From positions 1 to 10,867 of the forward strand of contig CAJONA010000028.1 in the NCBI GenBank assembly GCA_905235755.1: a stretch of DNA of 10,867 nt. Direction: 5' to 3'. Numbering within the stretch: the stretch's first letter is position 1; each line of letters begins with the position of its first letter. Positions 5,930 to 10,867 of this stretch are shown here, piece after piece. Source of the stretch: an uncultured Clostridia bacterium (GTDB taxonomy: Bacteria > Bacillota > Clostridia > Oscillospirales > CAG-272). A program made the translations under genes and the position numbers. A model generated the notes under the pieces. The model did not search any database, was not told the DNA's origin, and saw only the letters and a list, made by a program, of their open reading frames with translations.

Positions 5930-7111
5930 TTATATTTTTACCTTGCTTCCGTACGTGTCGGAGAGATCCGACACGCTCTCGACGACGTTTTCTTTGCGGC
6001 GGCTCGTCGCTATGCGCTTGTTCAGTTCGGACAGATACAGCTCGTCGTCGATGGGAAGCTCGACGGCGCGTCCGAGCCACTCGGAGAGCAGGCACGCGTC
6101 CATGAGTTCGACGCCCATAAGCCCCTCCTCGCCCTTGACGAAAAGTTCCTCTTTGCCGAGCATGGCATTTGTGAAATTGCGGAAAATGCCGAGATGCTGC
6201 GGGTTTTCGCCGTCGGTCTCGACTTCGACCGTCTCGGTCTTCGGTGTGCCGAAACTCAATTTTTCCGTAAAGCAGAACTCGCGCTCGTCGACGTCGTTTT
6301 TGACGTGTATCAGTTTGTTGTTTTCGCAGACGAGCTTGCCGAGCGAACCCGAAACTTCAAAGCGGTTCGTTCCGGGTGCGTCGCCCGTCGACGTGATAAA
6401 CGTGCCCGTCGCGCCGTTTTCGTACTCGAAATACGCCGTAACGTCGTCCTCGACCTCGATATTATGCCACTTGCCGAAGTGGCAGTGCGCCTGTACCTTT
6501 TTAGGCGACATTCCGACTACCCACTGCACGAGGTCGAGCTGGTGCGGACATTGATTGAGCAAGACTCCGCCGCCCTCTCCCGACCACGTCGCGCGCCAGT
6601 CGCCCGAATCGTAGTACGCCTGCGTGCGGTACCAGTCTGTGATTATCCAGTTCACTCTTTTTATCTTTCCGATGCCGCCCGACAAAATTATCTCGCGCAT
6701 CTTGCGGTAAAGGCAATTCGTGCGCTGATTGAACATCACGGTGAACAGCCCGCTCGATTCTTTTGCGGCGGCGTTCATCTCCTTGACCTGCTTTGTGTAC
6801 ACGCCCGCGGGCTTTTCGCAAATGACTCCGAGCCCCCTTTTGAGTGCGCGTATCGACAGCGGCGGATGGAAATAGTGCGGCACGGCGACGATGACGGCGT
6901 CGACGTCGGCATTGTCTATAAGCTCGTCGCCGCTTGCGTATATCTTTATGTCGGCGTCCGGATAATGCTCCGCAACGCGCGCGCGTTTTGCTTCGTTTAT
7001 GTCGGCGACGGCCGTCACGGTCGCGTTTTCGACCTTGCCGTCAAGAAAATTCTTTAAATGTGTCGAGCCCATGTTGCCGACGCCTATGATACCGTATCTT
7101 ACTTTATCCAT
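5930..7111 (-). CDS. Gfo/Idh/MocA family oxidoreductase
   Basis: This 393-residue cytoplasmic NAD(P)-dependent sugar dehydrogenase has an N-terminal Rossmann fold with YGIIGVGNMGSTH (6-18, GxGxxG) and Asp37 near the end of strand 2, which suggests NAD preference. The EKP motif with catalytic Lys100 is at 99-101. The substrate domain has GGGVLLNQCPHQLD (180-193), where His190 is the usual second catalytic residue; Asn186 stands where many relatives have Asp. Members oxidise or reduce a hydroxyl of sugars, inositols or uronates. The start is preceded by GAGGTAAAG and overlaps the end of the isomerase gene by 8 bases, so the two are probably made together. The pairing suggests oxidation to a keto-sugar followed by isomerisation or elimination. 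Confidence 0.92.
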   Translation of the reverse strand: MDKVRYGIIGVGNMGSTHLKNFLDGKVENATVTAVADINEAKRARVAEHYPDADIKIYASGDELIDNADVDAVIVAVPHYFHPPLSIRALKRGLGVICEKPAGVYTKQVKEMNAAAKESSGLFTVMFNQRTNCLYRKMREIILSGGIGKIKRVNWIITDWYRTQAYYDSGDWRATWSGEGGGVLLNQCPHQLDLVQWVVGMSPKKVQAHCHFGKWHNIEVEDDVTAYFEYENGATGTFITSTGDAPGTNRFEVSGSLGKLVCENNKLIHVKNDVDEREFCFTEKLSFGTPKTETVEVETDGENPQHLGIFRNFTNAMLGKEELFVKGEEGLMGVELMDACLLSEWLGRAVELPIDDELYLSELNKRIATSRRKENVVESVSDLSDTYGSKVKI

Positions 7112-7880
7112 TCTTTACCTCAAAATTTTTAAGATAATCCGCGCACCGCTTTATCTGCTCAAACGGACGCTCCGCTTCGGCGGCGTTGTCCATCTCGACG
7201 AGGAAGTATTCCGCTCCCGACGCCTTCATAGCGGGGATTATACTGTCAAAATCCATATTTCCGTCGCCGAGCGGCGCGTAATCGGGGACGAACTTGCCGT
7301 CGTCGGAAATTTTTATTTTATAATCTTTCAGGTGAACGCAGCCTATCCGCCCCGACAGCTTTTTGACAAGGGCGAGCACATTCGCGCCGCCGTACTGCGC
7401 CCAGTACGTGTCGAGCGTGATATTCACTTGCGGTATGCGCTCGATCAAAATATCGAGGATCGTCTTTTCGTCATACTTGAAAAACTCGACGTGGTGATTG
7501 TGATAAAAAAATTTAAAGCCGTTTTTCGTCATCAGATCGGCAGCGCGGGCGAGCGAGTCTATCGTCGACATCATTTCATCTTTGTCGCAGAGTATTTTCC
7601 ACGGAATTGTCCCGAGCCCGATATTTTTGCAGCCGAATGACGCATGTTCATCCATCAGCCGCTCCGTGTCGCCGATTATCCTGTCCATCGGCACGTGCGT
7701 CAGCACGAACGGAACGCCTGTCGCAACGCTTACGCGCTTTATCATTTTCGCGTCAAACGGCGCGCCGGAAAATTGCAGGTATTTGTACCCCATATCGCTC
7801 AGCGTTTCCGTCGTTTTCAGAAGCTCGTCTTCCGTCTGTATGAGAGTTCTGAGCGAATATAGATTGAGTCCGAAATCCAT
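7104..7880 (-). CDS. Sugar isomerase/epimerase, TIM barrel
   Basis: This 258-residue protein belongs to the xylose isomerase-like / AP endonuclease 2 TIM-barrel superfamily, usually annotated as sugar phosphate isomerase/epimerase. The divalent-metal ligands are visible: Glu132 in HNHHVEF, Asp157 in TLDTYW, His183 in VHLKDY and Glu229 in FLVEMD. It is complete and cytoplasmic. Substrates in this family range from keto-sugars and inosose to 3-keto-glycosides, and no motif here settles which applies. It is the first gene of the operon. GGTGGGA lies about 6 bases before the ATG, and the promoter is some 55-90 bases further upstream. The close overlap with the Gfo/Idh/MocA gene argues for consecutive steps on one substrate. 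Confidence 0.92.
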   Translation of the reverse strand: MDFGLNLYSLRTLIQTEDELLKTTETLSDMGYKYLQFSGAPFDAKMIKRVSVATGVPFVLTHVPMDRIIGDTERLMDEHASFGCKNIGLGTIPWKILCDKDEMMSTIDSLARAADLMTKNGFKFFYHNHHVEFFKYDEKTILDILIERIPQVNITLDTYWAQYGGANVLALVKKLSGRIGCVHLKDYKIKISDDGKFVPDYAPLGDGNMDFDSIIPAMKASGAEYFLVEMDNAAEAERPFEQIKRCADYLKNFEVKNG

Positions 7881-7941
7881 AATATTCCCACCGGTTTTGT
7901 AACTGTTTTTTGCCGAAACACATCGGCGATCGTCTGCATTT

Positions 7942-7970
7942 ATGATAACATTTTCAGCCGTTTATGTCAA
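7942..7970 (-). promoter_or_regulatory. Sigma-A promoter of catabolic operon
   Basis: Read on the minus strand, TTGACA (7965-7970) and TATCAT (7942-7947) are separated by exactly 17 bases, so only one of twelve positions departs from consensus. Transcription would start near 7935, giving a leader of about 55 bases before the isomerase ATG. It is the only strong promoter seen for the four-gene operon. Confidence 0.85.
7943..7956 (-). promoter_or_regulatory. cre-like operator (CcpA/LacI type)
   Basis: The minus strand reads TGAAAATGTTATCA, which fits the catabolite-responsive element TGNAANCGNTNNCA at every fixed position except the first base of the central CG. It overlaps the -10 box and part of the spacer of the operon promoter, the place where CcpA or a LacI-family repressor would block RNA polymerase. 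This suggests repression when preferred sugars are present. Confidence 0.5.
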
Positions 7971-8113
7971 TATTTAAGACGCCGATATTTGAAATTAACA
8001 AAAAAATAAAAGTGCGGACAATTATGAATAAAATTTCCCGATTTGTGAAGAATACTCGTGTAACCGAAAAATAAACGTTGCATAAAGAACAGATAACGGA
8101 GGTTTATATATAT

Positions 8114-8665
8114 ATGAAGGCTACAGGAATAGTGAGGAGGATCGACGACCTCGGCAGAGTCGTAATTCCCAAAGAAATACGCAGAACGATGCGTATAAGA
8201 GAAGGTGATCCGCTCGAGATCTACACCGACCGCGAAGGAGAGGTAATATTCAAAAAATATTCGCCGATAGGCGAGCTTGTCGACTTTGCGACAGATTACG
8301 CGGAGACGCTTTATAAGACGTGCGGCATGTCGGTCGCCGTTTGCGACAGAGACGTTGTCATAGCTTGCGCGGGCATTCCGAAAAAAGAATATCTCGAAAA
8401 GAAAAACTCGACAGACATCGAGCAGATAATCGAACAACGTACACTTTACGTTTACGACACAAAAACAGATAAGATTTTTTTGACAGATGATAATAACAAT
8501 TATTACGTTTCGTGCGCACAGCCGATCTTCGCCGAAGGCGACGTCATAGGATGCGTTGTCGCGCTCGTTCCGACAGACGTAAAGCACGATCAGACGGACG
8601 TCGACACAGAGACAAAGCTCGTTCAGACGGCGGCCGTTTTCCTCGGCAGACAGCTTGAAATGTGA
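8114..8665 (+). CDS. spoVT: Stage V sporulation protein T
   Basis: SpoVT is a DNA-binding regulator that adjusts sigma-G-dependent gene expression in the forespore and spore-coat and germination traits. The 183-residue protein has an N-terminal AbrB/MazE-type swapped-hairpin domain (MKATGIVRRIDDLGRVVIPK through about residue 50) and a C-terminal GAF-like domain (about 55-183), giving the family's usual length of about 180. The ATG at 8114 is chosen because GGAGG (8098-8102) precedes it and because MKATGIVRRIDDLGR is the conserved N-terminus; a frame-extending ATG at 8078 lies ahead of that ribosome binding site. The gene is divergent from the catabolic operon and monocistronic. Its forespore promoter was not found with confidence. 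Confidence 0.95.
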   Translation: MKATGIVRRIDDLGRVVIPKEIRRTMRIREGDPLEIYTDREGEVIFKKYSPIGELVDFATDYAETLYKTCGMSVAVCDRDVVIACAGIPKKEYLEKKNSTDIEQIIEQRTLYVYDTKTDKIFLTDDNNNYYVSCAQPIFAEGDVIGCVVALVPTDVKHDQTDVDTETKLVQTAAVFLGRQLEM

Positions 8666-8667
8666 TG

Positions 8668-8693
8668 AAAAAGCGGGGAGCACCCGCTTTTTT
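8668..8693 (+). terminator. Intrinsic terminator of spoVT
   Basis: AAAAAGCGGG (8668-8677) pairs with CCCGCTTTTT (8683-8692) across a 5-base loop, ending in six T residues. It starts two bases after the spoVT stop codon. The leading A run would also let it work weakly on the minus strand. Confidence 0.9.
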
Positions 8694-8747
8694 GATTTGA
8701 CGCGAGACGCGGAGATGTGAAAAAAATGTTAATTATTCCTGCGCGGC

Positions 8748-8776
8748 TTGACATTCTCGCCCGCCGCGGCTATAAT
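8748..8776 (+). promoter_or_regulatory. Perfect-consensus sigma-A promoter
   Basis: TTGACA at 8748-8753 and TATAAT at 8771-8776 are exact consensus boxes with the ideal 17-base spacer. Transcription should start near 8783, leaving a leader of about 38 bases before the lipoprotein gene. The GC-rich spacer (CCCGCCGCGG) is unusual and could lower its activity. Confidence 0.9.
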
Positions 8777-8820
8777 TGAATTATAAAGATCAACTTAAAA
8801 AACTTCAGAGGTGAAAAACC

Positions 8821-10827
8821 ATGATGAAAAAAGCGATAGCGTTTCTTTTGACGGCATTCATGCTTTTTGCCGTTGTTTCGTGCGGACCGGAGAGCGACCA
8901 TACTACGTCGACGGAGCAAACCGCCATAACGGAAGCGACAACGACGACGTCGGAACAAGGCACAGCGACGATCGACGACACGACGCTCGTGTCCGGAGCG
9001 GGACTTGCCGATTCGGACGGCGTTTACAGAGTCCCCGACGGGATAACATTTATTATGGAGTACGCGTTTGCAAATGATACGGCGCTCAAAAAGGTCATCA
9101 TTCCCGACAGCGTGACGGAGATAGGCTCTGGCGCGTTTTACGGATGCTCGGCGCTCAAAGAGGTCGTTATGGGCAACAACGTGACGTCGCTCGGCTCTCT
9201 CGCCTTTTACGGATGCTTGTCGCTCACGGACGTCACACTGTCAAACACCCTTGACGAGCTTTTGCCTTATACGTTCTACTACTGTCGGTCGCTTGAAGAA
9301 ATAACGCTGCCCGACAGCATAACGTCTGTCGGATCGTATTGCTTTTGTGCGTGCTCGTCGCTTACAAGCGTGAATTTCGGCAAAGGCCTGACTTCGATAG
9401 GCACGTACGCTTTCAGTTCATGCGCGTCTTTGAGAAAGCTCAACGGCATCGAGAACACACAGCTTATCGCCATAGGCGACAATGCTTTTCAGCGGTGCGT
9501 GGCTTTAAAGAGCGTGACCTTGCCCGAAACATTGACGGTCATAGGTCTTGGATCGTTTGTTTACTGCTCAAATCTCACGAGCGTGAATATACCGTCGGGC
9601 GTATCGTACATCGGCATGATGGCGTTCACGGGGACGCCGTGGTACACCGAAAATACGGACAAGTTTTTCATCGTCGGCGACGGCGTGCTGATAAAATCGA
9701 CGTTCAATCCCAACTCCGCAGATGTGCCGGGAACGCTGGATCTGTCGGGACTCGGAATAAAATCGATAGGTCACTCGTGCTTTTCAAATATGGCCGCGTC
9801 GGGGATCTCCTCGACATACGGATATCAATATTGCTATAATATCAAAGACGTGATCATTCCCGAGGGCGTGATCGATATAGGTTCGGCGGCGTTCTATGAA
9901 TGTACGAACATCAAGAGCATCAGCCTGCCGTCAACGCTCGTTTCGATAGGCAGCTCGGCGTTTGGCAGCGGTATGAACGGCAGTTATATGAACGCCACGG
10001 TATCGTTCGAAAACTGCACGGAGCTCACAGATATCGGCGCCGAGGCGTTCTATAATGAGCTCGGACTTGAAGACATCGTGCTTCCGGACAGCGTCAAGCA
10101 GATAGGCGCCAACGCATTCACGGGCACGGCGGCACATTACAATTTCATGGATGAATCGCTCGCGGCGGGCGACGAATCAAACAAGTTCAAGATAGTCGGC
10201 GACGGCATACTGCTTTGGGCGTATGTCGCGCAGGGGCAGACGTCGCTCGTAATTCCCGACGGAGTGAAATATATCGCGTCGAACGCGTGCGCGGGCTGGG
10301 ACAACGCCGTAGTCTACACGGATTTTGAAGCCACCGCCGAGACCGAACTCATCAAAGTAAAGCACCGCTTGACATATAATATCGAAAGCATCACCATTCC
10401 CGAAGGCGTGACGAATATAGGCGAAAACGCGTTCATCAGAATGACGAACATCGACGCGATAGTTCTCCCCGACAGCCTTGAAACGATAGGAGCGTCGGCG
10501 TTCTGTATGTGCGGAGACGTAACGTCGGTAACATTCGGAAAAAATCTCACGTCGATCGGCGCAAACGCTTTCGGATACGCGTTGTTCGATAAGATCGAGC
10601 TTCCGAGCGGACTCAAATCCATCGGCGCCGGCGCATTTTCGAATTGCTCGCGCCTCGTTTCGCTCGTTCTTCCGAAGGGCATCGAGTCCGTCGGCACGAG
10701 CGTGGTCAACAGCGAGTGTACGTCTTTGGAAACGGTATATATGCCGAGACAATTCCGCTCGTTGATAACGCTCATTGTAGACGTTCAAAGAGACGACGTC
10801 ACCGTTAACTACTACATTGAAAAATAG
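8821..10827 (+). CDS. BspA-type leucine-rich-repeat lipoprotein
   Basis: This 668-residue surface lipoprotein has a signal peptide (KK, then a hydrophobic stretch about 5-19) ending in the lipobox VVSC with lipid-modified Cys21. A Ser/Thr-rich linker (about 28-56) lifts the rest off the membrane. Residues about 75-645 are some 20 LRR_5 (BspA/TpLRR) repeats of about 23 residues, with the pattern 'IGxxAFxxCxxLxxVxLPxxlt'. The solenoid is broken twice after an AFTGT unit by a module reading KFFIVGDGVL (281-290) or KFKIVGDGIL (455-464). There is no sortase motif or C-terminal membrane anchor. AGAGGTG (8807-8813) precedes the ATG at 8821; an ATG at 8824 would do equally well. Such proteins bind host or partner-cell surfaces or substrates, but the ligand is unknown. 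It is monocistronic. Confidence 0.92.
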   Translation: MMKKAIAFLLTAFMLFAVVSCGPESDHTTSTEQTAITEATTTTSEQGTATIDDTTLVSGAGLADSDGVYRVPDGITFIMEYAFANDTALKKVIIPDSVTEIGSGAFYGCSALKEVVMGNNVTSLGSLAFYGCLSLTDVTLSNTLDELLPYTFYYCRSLEEITLPDSITSVGSYCFCACSSLTSVNFGKGLTSIGTYAFSSCASLRKLNGIENTQLIAIGDNAFQRCVALKSVTLPETLTVIGLGSFVYCSNLTSVNIPSGVSYIGMMAFTGTPWYTENTDKFFIVGDGVLIKSTFNPNSADVPGTLDLSGLGIKSIGHSCFSNMAASGISSTYGYQYCYNIKDVIIPEGVIDIGSAAFYECTNIKSISLPSTLVSIGSSAFGSGMNGSYMNATVSFENCTELTDIGAEAFYNELGLEDIVLPDSVKQIGANAFTGTAAHYNFMDESLAAGDESNKFKIVGDGILLWAYVAQGQTSLVIPDGVKYIASNACAGWDNAVVYTDFEATAETELIKVKHRLTYNIESITIPEGVTNIGENAFIRMTNIDAIVLPDSLETIGASAFCMCGDVTSVTFGKNLTSIGANAFGYALFDKIELPSGLKSIGAGAFSNCSRLVSLVLPKGIESVGTSVVNSECTSLETVYMPRQFRSLITLIVDVQRDDVTVNYYIEK

Positions 10828-10849
10828 ATCGGGACAAAAAAACACCGCC

Positions 10850-10867
10850 GCATTTAAGCTTAAATGC
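10850..10867. terminator. Truncated palindrome, likely terminator
   Basis: GCATTTAAG followed by CTTAAATGC is a perfect 18-base palindrome 23 bases after the LRR gene stop, running exactly to the window edge. It is preceded by CCGCC, so a longer stem may continue outside the window. Its place suggests the terminator of the lipoprotein gene, but any T run would lie out of view. Confidence 0.45.

Noticed and set aside
4325..7057. A 910-codon plus-strand open frame antisense to the lyase and oxidoreductase genes
   Set aside because: It is opposite two clearly functional genes, is very rich in Arg, Val, Ala and His, shows no domain, and has no ribosome binding site or promoter. Codon bias of the minus-strand genes keeps the frame open.
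7922..7986. ATCGGCG / CGCCGAT inverted repeat flanking the operon promoter
   Set aside because: The arms are only 7 bases and more than 50 bases apart, and they do not extend. Chance is likely in GC-rich intergenic DNA.
8025..8057. Possible sigma-G promoter for spoVT (TGAATA then AATACT)
   Set aside because: The boxes are loosely similar to the consensus, but the spacer is about 20 bases, too long for sigma-G.
7967..8683. A 238-codon minus-strand frame opposite spoVT
   Set aside because: spoVT on the plus strand is unmistakable. The antisense frame is Cys/Phe-rich with no domain and ends inside the operon's promoter region.
1..10867. CRISPR arrays, tRNA and rRNA genes, riboswitches
   Set aside because: No regularly spaced repeats, no tRNA-like cloverleaf with a TTCGA arm, no rRNA segments and no leader long or structured enough for a known riboswitch were seen.

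Overview
The window looks like chromosomal DNA of an anaerobic, endospore-forming member of the Clostridia, probably an uncultured gut or rumen lineage. The reasons are two recognisable sporulation genes (spoIIR and spoVT), strong AGGAGG-type ribosome binding sites, sigma-A type promoters, a clostridial-type large serine recombinase and a BspA-type leucine-rich-repeat lipoprotein. Codon usage is fairly GC-rich in the chromosomal genes and visibly richer in A in the recombinase segment. No species can be named from this sequence alone.

Layout. (1) Positions 1 to about 2510 are a mobile-element segment. A hairpin near the left edge is followed by a chain of very short overlapping reading frames, a 67-residue small protein, and a 590-residue large serine recombinase with its own extended -10 promoter and a palindrome just ahead of its ribosome binding site. 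A good intrinsic terminator and a second strong hairpin follow. The right end of the element should lie between the recombinase stop and the next gene. (2) spoIIR (2598-3182, plus strand) is the first clear host gene and converges on a four-gene minus-strand operon, overlapping its last gene by 14 bases. (3) That operon (7880 down to 3169) reads, in transcription order: TIM-barrel sugar isomerase/epimerase, Gfo/Idh/MocA oxidoreductase, heparinase II/III-like lyase without a signal peptide, and a Ppx/GppA phosphatase. Its genes overlap or lie 7-15 bases apart. It starts from a near-consensus promoter whose -10 box is overlapped by a site resembling a CcpA cre operator. (4) spoVT (8114-8665, plus strand) is divergent from the operon and ends in a good terminator. 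(5) A perfect-consensus sigma-A promoter drives a 668-residue LRR lipoprotein, followed by an 18-base palindrome cut by the window edge.

How the genes may work together. The operon looks like an intracellular route for an acidic or modified oligosaccharide. The oxidoreductase and TIM-barrel isomerase are the kind of pair used to oxidise and then eliminate or isomerise sugars, and the lyase would cleave uronic-acid linkages by beta-elimination. No transporter, glycoside hydrolase or sugar kinase is linked, so the substrate remains open. The phosphatase at the end is an unusual partner. SpoIIR (activation of sigma-E) and SpoVT (forespore regulator) act at separate stages of sporulation and merely flank the catabolic operon. 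The LRR lipoprotein is a surface protein with its own control.

The least explained parts are the coupled mini-ORF chain before the recombinase, a 9-base repeat that could mark the ends of a small recombinase-carrying element, and the lyase/oxidoreductase/isomerase/phosphatase operon.
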